A DNA stretch of 56,989 bases, from positions 3,122 through 60,110 of the forward strand of contig NW_008246129.1 of NCBI RefSeq assembly GCF_000281045.1, in the 5' to 3' direction. A model generated the notes under the pieces. That model searched no databases and was not told the origin of the DNA. It was given only the letters and a program-made list of their open reading frames with translations. Shown here piece after piece: positions 21,958 to 32,365 of this stretch. A program made the translations under genes and the position numbers. This stretch comes from Saprolegnia diclina VS20 (lineage: Eukaryota > Oomycota > Saprolegniomycetes > Saprolegniales > Saprolegniaceae). How positions within the stretch are numbered: the stretch's first letter is position 1; each line of letters opens with the position of its first letter.

Positions 21958-24306
21958 CTATGGCTGCGTCGACCACGTAAAGTCAAAGGACGGCGCGAGC
22001 GACCGCAGGTGCGCATTGAACGGCGCGTAGAACGCCTCGAGCTTGGCCTTGGCCGCCGCCGGCATCGGGTCGTACGCCCGCGTGTTGTGCGCGGCCGTGT
22101 CTTGCAGCACATGCGGCGGCAGTCCGAGGAAGGTCAGTGCTTCGTTGACCGTCGTCTAGATGGATAGGATATATCGAATGGGCTAGAGCGATCGTTGGGA
22201 TAGTACCTGCGTTGACTCGGGGGTCTTGAGCGCATCGAGGTTCAAAAGCAAAAATTGGTTTCGGGGAAAGTGCTGGAACCAGATCTGGAGCTGGAGCGCG
22301 TAGAGACCGCGGCCAATGTACGAGTGCGCGCCGTGCGTCTTGGGCAGACGATCGACGTACGCTTCGAACGTCTGTGGGCACGTTGGCTTGGCGAGCACGT
22401 CCTGCGCATACAATTCGTCAATGACACATTGCAACATGGATAAATCGATACCTGGAGCAACGCAAGGTCGTCGTTGATGACGTCATCGAACGACTTGCCT
22501 GCGACCGCGGCACGCATTTCGAGCTGCTTGGTCGTGCCCACGGCATCGGCAGTCATTTGGTAGTGCGAGTATGCGCGCTTGACCGGGTCCCGCATCATCA
22601 CGATAAAGCGCGTGTGGGGAAAGAGCTATACAACTCCATAAATTCGACCCCAACTCTAGCTCATCATCCTACCTGCTGGAAACGCTTGGCGATCGGCGCA
22701 CCGTACAAGAGGTAGCTCGGCGTGGACTCGGCCAGCAGAATTTTGGGCGCCCACGTCTCAAGCGGCGCCTGGAGCGAGAGCAAGTACTTGGCCCTACATA
22801 TCGTGAATCATTATATATATGCTCGTGACAAGACAGAAATCATACCGCATATCCAGAGTCGAGTACGTCGTCTCGTCGTCGGTGACTGTAGCGTCCTTTG
22901 CGAGGTCGTCGTACGTCTGAAGAATAGCCTTGGCAGGCGCAAGGAGCTCGTCTGTGACGGGCGTCGTCGCCGCCTTGGTCCACGCCCAGTCGAAAAAGTG
23001 CGGCTCGCGACGCTGACCGTTCACAATCGACGGGTGCTGCCTAGAGACAATATATTCCATCATCACATTTGTGAATCTTCCATGTTGCTGACGTACCCAA
23101 GGTGCTGATAGAGCGATGTTGTGCCGCACTTTTGCACGCCGAGGATCGCATACGACGGCGTCCAGCCAATCGTAAGCGCCCGAAGCGCGCGCGCGGCCTC
23201 GGCAGCCATGACGCGGTCGACGTGTCCGAGCATCTCGAGCACCATCGGCTCAACTGCCGCTGGGCACGTTGCGCGTACAGCGGTCGCAAATTCCATCGCG
23301 TCGATTTGCTCGATGAAAAAGTGACGGCACGCCGTGGCAAAGGTCGTCGCGGCCTACAAGGACGCGTCACGTGGTGCGGTCGTCACGAAACGCGCTACCT
23401 CGTCGCTGGACTCGGCCTTGAGCTGCGCGGTGAGTGCTGTTAGCATGCTTGCAGCAATCTTGGCGCCGGCCGAGTTGTCGAGCTCGTCCGTGGCAGAAAT
23501 GAGCTCGACGCGGCCACGGACTTGGCGGCAGCGCTGCCCCGCCTCGAGCGTCCTACAGCAGGGTTAGCGTTGCTCGTATATTTTTTGGTGTACGCGAAGA
23601 GAGGCGTTGGCACGTGCAGCTCGTCGATGACATCAAAGATGAGGTGCACGCGGTACTCGTCCGCGCCGTTGTACACGCTGTGCTTGGCCGCGTTGTTGAG
23701 CTCGACGATCGAGCCTTCGTTGAACGCAAACCGACTCATGCTCTCCTCGAGGCGGCCGCTCTTGAACTCGACCTCGGGAAAGGTCACAATCGGTACGTGG
23801 ATGCGGTGCGTGCGACCGACCCACGGGCCATTGTCGTGGTGGGCGGGGATGAGCACCTTGGGCGGGAGGCGTGCAAAGAGGCAGCGCACGACGCGCTCAA
23901 CAGGAACATCGATCGCGGCAAAGAGCGGCTCGAGGAGCGGGCGCCAAATCGTCCACTCGGGCAGCAGGTAGACGTTCTCGAGGTGGTTGTCGGAGAAGAT
24001 GCAGATGATCTTGTTGACGCCAACCTTGTCGTGGAAGGGCCGGCGGAGCGATACATTGCTCGTGCTCTGGTACTCTTCCGACCAGCGGCTTTCGGGCAGC
24101 GACACGATCTGGCGCTTGAGCTCGGCAATGTCGACCTGCGACGCGCGCGTCGTCGCACAGACGAGGTCGACGGTCGGGTCTTCTTGCACGAGGATCTCAG
24201 TCGGGCGGCGCTTGTGGCTAACGCAATATGAGTGATCCGCATCGACGCATGCAGCAACGGACCTGAGCGGGACAACGCCCGGCGGTGGCGTTGGCGCGGC
24301 TTGCAT
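21958..24306 (-). CDS. Aspartyl/asparaginyl beta-hydroxylase fused to a sulfotransferase
   Basis: Multi-exon, read from 24306. The N-terminal 240 residues are an Asp/Asn beta-hydroxylase-like 2-oxoglutarate oxygenase: IPAHHDNGPWVGRTHRIHVP carries HxD, then ELNNAAKHSVYNGADEYRVH has the second His and the Arg. A 41-nt intron joins PTPLFA to TLEAGQRCRQVRGR, and a further intron leads to ILGVQKCGTTSLYQHL, the PAPS 5'-phosphosulfate loop. QHPSIVNGQRREPHFFDW and MRDPVKRAYSHYQ (3'-phosphate binding) follow, ending FDFTWSTQP. Both active sites look intact. Frames join with no stop between the domains, so I read one bifunctional protein. No clear signal peptide. Substrates are unknown. An upstream in-frame ATG at 24360 is possible, but an ATTGG box lies within 12 bp of it. 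Confidence 0.75.
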
Positions 24307-24997
24307 GTTGCTTGCGGTGAAAGGCGGCGCGATTTTTTTGTGCCTTCGGACGAATGGCATGCCTCGGACCAATCAACGCTCGCGGATGCTTAAATGTGGC
24401 ATACGCCACGTTGTACTGCCACGACACTCGATTGAGCACATGGCCATGGCGATGCTTTCTGCCACAACGGTGCCCATGGTTGAACAACAACCCGGTACAA
24501 CGGTAGTACAGAAAAACGAGTTCCTCTTCGCGAAAGCAAGAGGCCGACGGCCATGGTATCGCTTCCTCGCAATTTCGGCGAGGAATCATCCCGGAACTAA
24601 GATCCTGTGCACTCGATCGATCCCTGTAGAGCCTACGCAGTACCGCCAACCTCAAGAAATTCCTTGCTATTATAAATAACGACTGTGTGTTCGCTTTCGT
24701 CGCTCTTTCCTTGGCACTATCGTACACGTGTATAAAACCAGGGAGGTACATGCCAGCAGCAGGGTCTCGCCAAGCAGGCCGCAGCGATCTACACTCGCTA
24801 TACGATGAAGGAGCCTGCAACGACTGCGAAAGAGACTTCTCGGTGTCAGCACCGCGAAGTGATAATCGCGCAACTTGGGCTGAATTCATAGCGGCGCGTT
24901 TTCATCGCTTCAACCGTGAAGAATGTAGGTACTTGTGTGATGGTCCCCTCCAGACCAAAGAAAAACTTGAGCCACTTCCGATTTTGAGTCAGGCATC
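24307..24997. promoter_or_regulatory. Divergent promoter region
   Basis: 691 bp between the hydroxylase-sulfotransferase gene (minus) and the first ten-cysteine gene (plus). It contains CCAAT at 24369-24373 and TATAAATA at 24671-24678. A long plus ORF from 24687 runs into the next gene in another frame and is not believed. Confidence 0.4.
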
Positions 24998-25723
24998 ATG
25001 CGCAGTCTCGTGCTCCTCTCGGCGCTCCTCTTTGCATGCGCCGTCTCCGTCGAAGCGTCTGCGGGCTGCGATACGTGCGCCAACACGGGCATGTGTGCTC
25101 AAGCCTTCAAGGGCGCTCCCGGTCAGTTCTGTGGCCGCTTTAGCGGCGGCGTCACGTGCTGCTGCCCCGCCCAAGCGCAGTGCAACATGTCGCCGTTCGA
25201 CTGCCGCTGCCGCGCCGTTCAACTCCGAAGCCCCTCGTCAAGCTCGCACTCGGGTGGTATTGTGGGCGGCGGTATTTTTTCCTTCCTCGCGTTCGTCATC
25301 TGCTGCTGCCTCTGCTGCCGCTGCTGCAAGTCGCGCGACGAGCCCGCATACGTCGCGATCGGCAGCCAGCCGCAGTACGTCGCTCAACCTCAGTACGTTG
25401 CCCAGCCGCAGTACGTCACCCAGCCTCAGTACAGCGCCCAGCCTCCGTACGCGACGCCGTACGGCGGGCAGCCCGCGGTCGTCTATGCGAACGCACCGCC
25501 GGCCCCGGTTGTGTACCAATCGTACCAAAACAACTACTCTGGCGGTGACGTAGCGCTTGGCACCGCGGCCGGCCTCGCGACGGGCGTCGTGCTCGCCGAG
25601 GCCATGCACTCTCACGAGTCTTACGATGGCGGCAACTACCAGTCGTACGATTTCGCCGGCGACACGGGCGGCGGTGACTTTGGCGGCGATACTGGCGGCG
25701 ACACCTTTAGCGGTGACTTTTAG
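24998..25723 (+). CDS. Ten-cysteine type I membrane protein, copy 1
   Basis: Intronless, 241 aa. It has a signal peptide (MRSLVLLSALLFACAVSVEA), then an ectodomain with ten cysteines in the order C-x2-C-x5-C-x11-C-x8-CCC-x5-C-x6-C-x-C, a Ser-rich stalk, one membrane helix (GIFSFLAFVICCCLCCRCC, itself Cys-rich and a palmitoylation candidate), and a cytosolic tail. The tail has repeated QPQYVA units (about residues 124-150) and a Gly/Asp repeat end (GGDTGGDTFSGDF). Family unknown to me. Two paralogues follow directly. The PQY repeats could bind SH3 or WW-type adaptors, which is inference. Likely a surface or endosomal receptor-like protein. Confidence 0.8.
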   Translation: MRSLVLLSALLFACAVSVEASAGCDTCANTGMCAQAFKGAPGQFCGRFSGGVTCCCPAQAQCNMSPFDCRCRAVQLRSPSSSSHSGGIVGGGIFSFLAFVICCCLCCRCCKSRDEPAYVAIGSQPQYVAQPQYVAQPQYVTQPQYSAQPPYATPYGGQPAVVYANAPPAPVVYQSYQNNYSGGDVALGTAAGLATGVVLAEAMHSHESYDGGNYQSYDFAGDTGGGDFGGDTGGDTFSGDF

Positions 25724-25819
25724 GACACTATTCTCGTGGTGATTTTGCGCCGGAAAGGCATTTACGATTTGAACCTTTTCCGACTTTTGATTTCTCCATT
25801 CGCTTTGCACGTATCATCG

Positions 25820-26317
25820 ATGAAGTACCGGTACTACCGAACCACAGTATTGACGTTGCTGCTGCTTCTTCCGACGGCAACGCCCGTGGCTACACCCGGC
25901 TGTATTGCGTGCGCAGCCACAGGCAATTGTACGTTGGCGTACCAGAACCGATCCGGCATTGCTTGTGACCCGCTGGCTTCAGGCGAAGCGTGCTGCTGCC
26001 CGCGGAGTCAGATCTGCGCCTCGACGCGCGACCACTGCCACTGCCGGCGCAAGGAGCCCAAGCAACCCTCGCCGTCTGCCTATCTCATCGAGATGTGGGT
26101 CGGTATCATCGCCGCGGTCCTCATCACAGCTTGTTTGCTGCCCCGCCTCCTCATCAAGTGCATCACGTGGCATCAAGCTGCCCAGGCCCGCCGGTGCCGC
26201 ACAGCTGAGCTCCAGACACCTGGTGTCGCGATGACGAACGGAATCGCGGTGCGAGCGGACAACGACCGTGCGTACGCGTCGCTTCCGGTGGCAACCAAGT
26301 GCGCCACACAGCCCTAA
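25820..26317 (+). CDS. Ten-cysteine type I membrane protein, copy 2
   Basis: Intronless, 165 aa from the ATG at 25820. A signal-like N-terminus (TTVLTLLLLLPTATPVATP) precedes an ectodomain with the identical spacing C-x2-C-x5-C-x11-C-x8-CCC-x5-C-x6-C-x-C. One membrane helix follows (EMWVGIIAAVLITACLL), then a short basic tail. It lacks the PQY and Gly/Asp repeats of copy 1. Only 96 bp separate it from copy 1. Outside the cysteine frame, sequence is strongly diverged, so the duplication is old or under fast change. Confidence 0.75.
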   Translation: MKYRYYRTTVLTLLLLLPTATPVATPGCIACAATGNCTLAYQNRSGIACDPLASGEACCCPRSQICASTRDHCHCRRKEPKQPSPSAYLIEMWVGIIAAVLITACLLPRLLIKCITWHQAAQARRCRTAELQTPGVAMTNGIAVRADNDRAYASLPVATKCATQP

Positions 26318-26741
26318 TCATCAAGTCGTCCTCGTAAGAAGGTCCCACAAGCTTGTATTTCACTATGTTAAGGATTTAATGTACAAGACGATTCGTATAA
26401 GCCCAATTGCTGACTGGTACCTCGTTCCGCCACCGGTGTTGGTGATCAACAAATGACGTCTGCCTGGGCAATGGGCTACAAACTTGACCAGAGAAGAAAG
26501 ATAGGTTTTGGGACACAAACCCTTGGCGTCGCTGTACGAAACGTACAGTATAATACTTTAGCAGCCAAGGACCTGGTCAAGGACGTCATCTGTGCCCGCC
26601 TACCGGTACAGTTGTTGCTGCGAGCAAGGGTCAATAAACTTGCTGCAAGGTTGGAGTGTCCCCCAGCCGAAGAAATGCTCTCGAAGTTTGAGGTTCGAAA
26701 TTCGTATCAGCCAGTGAGTTGCAAAGGTTCAGAATCGCACG
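26318..26741 (+). other. Spacer between ten-cysteine copies 2 and 3
   Basis: 424 bp with no supported gene. The plus ORF 26453-26818 overlaps the start of copy 3 in another frame and is a shadow. Presumably promoter of copy 3. Confidence 0.35.
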
Positions 26742-27422
26742 ATGGCTCGTCGACTCGTCACGGTCGCCTTCACCATCCTCGCGAGCTGCGTGAGTTTCGC
26801 AGAGGGCGGATGTCATGAGTGCGCGAAGGACGGCGACTGCTCCGAGGCGTTCAAGGGCGCGTCTGGCCACTACTGCGGGCCGTACCAGGACACCGATTGC
26901 TGCTGCCCGCAGGGAGCGCAGTGCTTTGTCTCGCCGTACTTTTGCCAATGCCTGCACATCCCGACGTTCATAGCCCCAACGCCACCGCCCGTAGGCGAGA
27001 CACCCGAGGCAAATACCGTCAAGCAGCACGAGGTGCTCGGTATCGCTTTGGTCGTCATCCTCGTGTGGTGTATTCTCAAGCGATGCCGCAAAAAGCGCGA
27101 AATGCGCCGCCGCGCCGAGTACATTCACCTCTCCGAGGTCTCTCGCCCACAATACGAGTATGCAAGCCAGCCCAACTATGGGTCCAACCAGAGCCAGCCG
27201 CCCTTTTACCAATACGCACCACCCAACACCGGTCCAAGCCAACCGTATGCCATCTACTTGCCGCCAACATCCCAACAACCGCTGTCGTATGCCCAGCAAG
27301 CGCTGCCGACCGAAGGCTACGGGCAGCAGTCTGCCTATCCTACCCAGCAGATCTCGGCCATACCCATGGCGATTCCAGTCGACAGGCAACCGACGACAAG
27401 GTCGGAAAACAAGTTCGACTAA
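26742..27422 (+). CDS. Ten-cysteine type I membrane protein, copy 3
   Basis: Intronless, 226 aa. It has a signal peptide (RRLVTVAFTILASCVSFAEG) and an ectodomain C-x2-C-x5-C-x11-C-x7-CCC-x5-C-x6-C-x-C, with EAFKGASGHYCG closely matching QAFKGAPGQFCG of copy 1. A Pro-rich stalk, one membrane helix (LGIALVVILVWCIL), a basic stop-transfer (KRCRKKREMRRR) and a long Tyr/Pro/Gln-rich tail (for example SRPQYEYASQPNYG) follow. The tail's many PQY, PxxY and YQYAPP motifs parallel copy 1 without being the same repeat. A cytosolic adaptor-binding role is plausible, not shown. Confidence 0.8.
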   Translation: MARRLVTVAFTILASCVSFAEGGCHECAKDGDCSEAFKGASGHYCGPYQDTDCCCPQGAQCFVSPYFCQCLHIPTFIAPTPPPVGETPEANTVKQHEVLGIALVVILVWCILKRCRKKREMRRRAEYIHLSEVSRPQYEYASQPNYGSNQSQPPFYQYAPPNTGPSQPYAIYLPPTSQQPLSYAQQALPTEGYGQQSAYPTQQISAIPMAIPVDRQPTTRSENKFD

Positions 27423-27686
27423 AATTCCGTCAACGAATTGCCGTATTGTTGTTGTTGTTAAAAGATCAACGCTCTAAAAGCCACCCAGTGCACTCGTCCC
27501 AGGAGATCCCCAATACCAGTCATCAAACAGCGTACACGGAAAGGTGGAGATACTCCAACGTGCGCATACTGCAAACCACAGTGATTGCAGGCACCCCCGA
27601 CGAGATGGTAACTCGGTCGCGGCGGAGGTCAGGCGGAAAGACGTGATTTGCAAGATACCTCATGCACAAGCCAATCAACGGCCAGG

Positions 27687-28699
27687 ATGTACAGAAAGGG
27701 CGAAACGGCAAAGTGCAATTTGCGCGTGGACATGCAGCGGTTCTTTGAGTGGATCTTGGGCAGTGCCAAGGCCAAGCCGGCGCCTCGTATCTCGGTGATG
27801 TGCAAGCTGCCCCGGCGACCCTCCCCACGCAACACGGAGCGTTACCTTGCCCTCGACGAAGAGAAGGTACACCTCTTGCGCTGCATGATCGAGCACGCGA
27901 TGACGCTGCATCGCTGGCGGCGGTCGCCCAAGCACTACACAGCTCAAACACGATCGCCTGTCGTCGTGTCGGGCATCTACCCGCTGCAGTAGTTCCAGGA
28001 CGACTGCGGACACCACGTCACACTCCGCGGCATCCACCTGCCCGACCGGTATGTCGTGCACTGCACATCAACTGAGCGCGTGTGGCGGGTCGCGTTCCGC
28101 TTGCGGTCGTACGTCTGCGCTGTTAGCGCACCCCAAGACGGTACATTCCAGGTCGGAGCCTACATGTGCCAGCAAGAATGGGTGACACTTCGCGTCGCGC
28201 GCAGCGTGCTCGGCTCTGTGCTTGAGCCCCATCCCCATCGTGCAACTGGCGACCTCGACGGCCTTCCAAGCGCTGTGCAGCGGCACATTTTGTCCTACTT
28301 GGACGCTACGTCCCTTGTTCGCTGCGCCCAGATCAACCACGTACGTAGTCGTACGATACTATGATACCACATCGCTCAAATCTTTTGTAGGCCTTCCTCG
28401 GGTACCTCAACGACGAGAGCCTCTGGCGCGCCTTGCTCTGGTTCGGTACGGCGCAAGAGTGCATCTGTGCAGCATTCTACAAATCTTGTCCTTCTAGATT
28501 TCAAGCGAGATGGGTCCACCCTCTTGAAGAAGCGGCGTGGGATGTCCCTACGGCAAGCATACGGGCTCTGGTCAGTCGTTCAACCCATCTCGAATCGGTC
28601 GCTGATTGGTCGTCGTGGGATGTAGCGCCCAACACGAGACGTTGCATCAACAGGATCGCCAGCGCAAGGTGCCACGCCGTGCACAAAGATAAGGCCTGA
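27687..28699 (+). CDS. F-box protein with an in-frame TAG needing a 33-nt intron
   Basis: The N-terminal part (MYRKGETAKCNLRVDMQRFF) is basic and unrecognised. An F-box follows: DGLPSAVQRHILSYLDATSL, RCAQINH, then after a clean 49-nt intron AFLGYLNDESLWRALLWFG. Family role: Skp1-binding substrate receptor of an SCF ubiquitin ligase. Oddity: the frame is interrupted by TAG at 27990, yet the same frame continues cleanly to the F-box. A 33-nt GT..TAG intron (27960-27992) would remove it in frame, but this is shorter than the other introns here. Alternatively it is a true premature stop. The C-terminus after 28490 has weak coding quality and overlaps the promoter of the next gene, so the end is uncertain. 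Confidence 0.6.
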
Positions 28700-28883
28700 C
28701 CAGTTTGCGTCTGATACGGCGTCGCTGCTTGTTTTTGGCGCGCTTTCTCTGCCTTGCAGTTGATGAAAATATATGGAACCGAGCCATGAACCGTCCTACT
28801 GTCCGCGTCTTCTTTTTCAAAGCGTCTTGTTGAAGTTGCTCATTTTGCATTTTGCCTCCACACGCTCGATCGATACCTTTAGC

Positions 28884-29456
28884 ATGCTCCGCCTCGCGTC
28901 GTCGTCTACCCGCCGCCTCCGCACGCTCTCGCGCACCTTTGGTAGCCTACGGGACGATCGATCCAAGTCTGATCTACGCACAATAGCGTCGTCCCGCGTT
29001 CAAGTGCTCGAGTCCGAGACCGAGTACGCGTCGCTGATTGCCAAGCCAGAGGCCAAGAGCATTGTGTACTTTACGGCGCCGTGGAGCGGCCCGTGCAACG
29101 CGATCGCGCCGATTTTCTCCGAGCTGAGGTACGAACGCTCAAAGTTGCACGATATCCATGGACTATTTGCTCGTAGCAACGCCTTTCCGAACCTCAACTT
29201 TGCCCAGCTGGACGTGCACGAGCTCGACGACACGGCGGTGGAGGCCGGCATTCGGGTACGTGTATCGTCGATGCCACATCCAACGTCGCGAGTAGGATAT
29301 GCCCACGTTCCATTTCTATGCCAACGGCAAGTTGCAAGAACCACTCGAGGTATACATTGTCTGCATCAAACGAGAACGCTCATGAACGACTTCTAGCTCG
29401 CAGGCATCGACGTCAACCAGCTCAAGGACAACATTCAAAAGCTTGCCGACTTGTAA
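28884..29456 (+). CDS. Thioredoxin-like protein, WSGPC site, copy 1
   Basis: A short Arg/Ser-rich N-terminus (MLRLASSSTRRLRTLSRTF) suggests a mitochondrial presequence. After a 45-nt intron the thioredoxin fold begins at SSRVQVLESETEYASLIAKP. The active site reads APWSGPC: the first, nucleophilic Cys is Ser (AGC) and the second Cys is kept. Then come NLNFAQLDVHELDDTAVEA, the cis-Pro loop MPTFHFYANGK and the end LKDNIQKLADL. Other introns are in the same positions and phases as in copy 3. Normal dithiol reductase activity is unlikely. A chaperone or monothiol role is possible. An upstream in-frame ATG at 28773 exists, but it would bury the presequence. Confidence 0.8.
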
Positions 29457-29645
29457 CGTGCTCATTGCGTCGTGTGTTGTCCATTGAATGTCATTAAGTT
29501 TTGTCCGTTGGTTTGTGTTTTCTTGTCACCTATTGGCAAGCAAACTTCCACGAAATTTATCGATTGACGAATGGGACATCGACGACACTGCGCCGTCTCC
29601 CAGGCACACGTTCGTCACAAGCACCCGTTGGCGTCATTTCCAGTC

Positions 29646-30190
29646 ATGCGTCGTGTCAGAGCTACCGTGAGAATGCATCGCTACTCGACCGGGTCGGCCC
29701 GGAACGATCGAGCTGCGCCGCACTTCGTTCCACTCACGACACTTGACGCATACGAGGCGTGGATCACAGCGCCCCACAAGCGACGTGTTGTCTACTTTAC
29801 AGCGCACTGGAGCGGTCCCTGCTCGATCTTACGCCCTACGTTGCACGCTTTATGGTACGTCTTCTTGGTCGCTCGGTCTCACATGCCCTTTTCATTCTAG
29901 TGCCACCTATCCGACGGTCGAATTTGCTCAAGTCGATGTGCATGCGATGGACGATGCGGCGGTTCTTGCCAATGTGTGTGTACGTCCTTTTTTGCGTACG
30001 CTGTCCTTAGCAGCGTCTGATACAGGACATGCCCACGTTCCACTTTTACCTCGACGGAAAGCCACAGCCTGCGCTCACGGTACGTCGGCTGCGATGAAGG
30101 TTGTGCTAACCGAGCGGTTAGTGCACTGGCCTGCGCTGCGAGTTACTCCAGTGCAACGTCGCCAAGCTGGCCGACGGCCCTATCCGTTGA
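29646..30190 (+). CDS. Thioredoxin-like protein, WSGPC site, copy 2
   Basis: The N-terminus MRRVRATVRMHRYSTGSARN again looks like a mitochondrial targeting peptide. VVYFTAHWSGPCSILRPTLH is the active-site helix, with Ser in place of the first Cys. After introns come TYPTVEFAQVDVHAMDDAAV, DMPTFHFYLDGKPQ, and a divergent C-terminus with two extra cysteines (CTGLRCELLQC) ending DGPIR. The thioredoxin core is more degraded than in copy 1, and the first Cys is lost in the same way. It lies 189 bp after copy 1. Confidence 0.72.
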
Positions 30191-30457
30191 TCCCGCGCTT
30201 CCAGAATTGGTAGCGCTGTGTATCGATAACGCGTCGCTTGCGTCTCGCCTACGTCGCTACATACAGCATGTTGAATGGCGCGTTCTGTTGCTTCCAAGGC
30301 AAAGCGTGGGCACATGGTGTAGTCAGCAGATCCGTTGAGGTCGGCTCAGAATTTGGAGTGCCACGTTCGACCAATCACAGCAATCGATCCTTGAAGGTCG
30401 TTAAACCCAGGGATTGCTTGCGACGCATCCGGCGGCCTCTCATTTTCGGAATTCGCC

Positions 30458-31057
30458 ATGATTCGCATCTCGTCCGCTGCTGCCTCGATCACGCGCGCCA
30501 CGCTCGGCGCCCGCGCCTTCTCACGCGGTGTCGGTATGTGCAAGTGGCATGTCGGTCATGGCCTCATGCTCATGGCGTAGCCTCGCGCGTCCAGGTCCTT
30601 GACACGGACAGCCAGTACACGGACTTGATCGCCAAGCCGTCCAAGAGTGTCGTCTACTTTACGGCGGCGTGGTGCGGCCCGTGCAAGATGATCTCGCCCA
30701 TTTACGCCCAGCTCAGGTACACGATCTGCTGCAAGACTCGATGCAAACGTGCGCTGTAGCAACGAATTCCCGGACGTCGAGTTTGCCAAGGTCGATGTCG
30801 ACGAGCTCGACGAGACGGCCGCTAAGGCCGGTGTCCGCGTACGCGCTGCCAACGTCTCTGCTGACGCGTGCGCTCATGCTGTCGACGATATAGGCCATGC
30901 CCACGTTCCACTTTTACGCCAACGGCAAGCTCCAGCAGCCTCTTGGCGTACGTCACGTGTTGATTGCTCGTCTCGTGGACGCTCATTCCGTGTGTAGTTT
31001 GCCGGCGCCGACCCGAAGCAGCTCCTCGCCAACGTCCAGAAGCTCGTCGCCTTGTAA
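30458..31057 (+). CDS. Thioredoxin, canonical WCGPC, copy 3
   Basis: The presequence-like N-terminus MIRISSAAASITRATLGARA is followed, after a phase-1 intron, by SRVQVLDTDSQYTDLIAKP and the active site FTAAWCGPCKMISPIYAQL with both cysteines. Then FPDVEFAKVDVDELDETA, DMPTFHFYANGKLQQPLG and LLANVQKLVAL. Family role: general disulfide reductase, here probably mitochondrial. It is the only catalytically complete copy of the triplet. CCAAT at 30371 lies about 85 bp upstream. Each intron is in the same place as in copies 1 and 2, showing a shared origin. Confidence 0.85.
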
Positions 31058-31149
31058 GCAGCGAAACCACTGCCAATCGACTGCGTTCAAGAGGACAAAT
31101 CCTAACTTCCTAATCTATTTTTGATCGCGCAACCTGACTTTGGCGCGCC

Positions 31150-32315
31150 ATGGAGACCATGTTCCCGATGCCTGTCGCCCGGTGCAAACAAAAGCCGGGG
31201 CCCGCCGTCGCGCAGCAGCAGTATGCGCCGTTTCGCATGACGTACATGGACAAGAAGGCGTACATTGGTCGCCACTTCGAGCCCATGTTCCTGCTTGACG
31301 TACGATCCTAGATCCTTTTGAGATGGCGCGCGGACCTGGCTACCTCGAGAGCCCGCTCGTGGTCACAAAACGACCCATTACACTCTACAAGTAGTACTTC
31401 ATTCGACGTTGATCTCTCATCCACCGTCATCTTTGTCCAGAGTCGAGCGCGCCAAAGGCTTCAACCCAACGCTGCCGGTCCACGCCGACGCCATGTACGA
31501 CGTCGACCACGGCATTGCGTACGAGACCACACGTACTATGATGTCCTTTTGCTTATATTCCATCGATTGATTGTCGCTGCTAGACAAGGGCAACGCGGTC
31601 GCGCTCAAGTCGGCGTCGCCGCGGTTCCCCGAGGTACAGAGTGCGTTGAACGATCTGCTCCAAGAACGGTAGACTCGCGACCGCGCGCCAGGGCCAGGAA
31701 GCTACCACTGCGAAGAGGTAAAGACGAAGCTATCGGCGTCTCGGTGATCTTGAAGTCGACTAGTTCCATGGCGCATTCCCCATTCTTCTCCACGTGGTCA
31801 CACCACGGGTATACCTCGTTTTGTGATATATCTGCACCGATATGCGCTGCTGCAGGACGCCAAGCAAGCGCAGCATGAGAAGAAGGACGCGCTCAAGCAC
31901 ATGATGGGCGTCATCCCGGTCCAGGAGACACCGACCCCGAAGCGGTGCCAAATTCAAACGTCAAGTTTGCGACGATTCATATAAGGGGCGTAGGTCGATT
32001 CGAAAGTCGGCGCCCTCAGCGTCAACGGACGAGCGCAAGACGGAACTTTATATGCACACACTGCAGGATGTGGCCATCACCTCGTCGAGTGATGATGCTG
32101 CGTGTACATCGTCTCCGCTCGTGGCGCGACTCACGCCTCGCAACGCCTACAACGGCGCGTACTTGGCCCAAGCACCGTCGCCGACGCTGTGGGTGCAACC
32201 ACCACCAACGTGCCACCGACCAACGCCACAGACAGTAGCAGTCTCACCACCCAAGAGTGGACGAAAGCATCGACAGCGACAGTCCCCGCGGGTGTTTGTG
32301 CGTCTGACCCCGTGA
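31150..32315 (+). CDS. Sperm-tail PG-rich (SHIPPO) repeat protein
   Basis: About seven short exons. After an intron following MTYMDKKAYI, the protein reads DPFEMARGPGYLESPLVV, then KVERAKGFNPTLPVHADAMY, KSASPRFPE and APGPGSYHCEE. PGPG-x-Y with upstream ASPRF is the hallmark of SHIPPO/STPG repeats found in ciliary and flagellar doublet-microtubule proteins. The C-terminal half (DAKQAQHEKKDALKHMMG onward) is basic, Ser/Pro/Thr-rich and ends FVRLTP. Likely a structural flagellar protein of the zoospore. The start lies 92 bp after the thioredoxin stop and directly behind TTTGGCGCGCC, which resembles an E2F-type site. Exons between 31700 and 31860 are the least sure. Confidence 0.75.
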
Positions 32316-32365
32316 CCCTATACCCACGCTAACCCTACAAAAGACTTTTGTAAAGATAGCTCCTC

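Noticed and set aside
25370-25450. DNA tandem repeat or microsatellite
   Set aside because: The repetition follows QPQYVA codons with synonymous differences, so it is a protein repeat rather than a simple DNA repeat.
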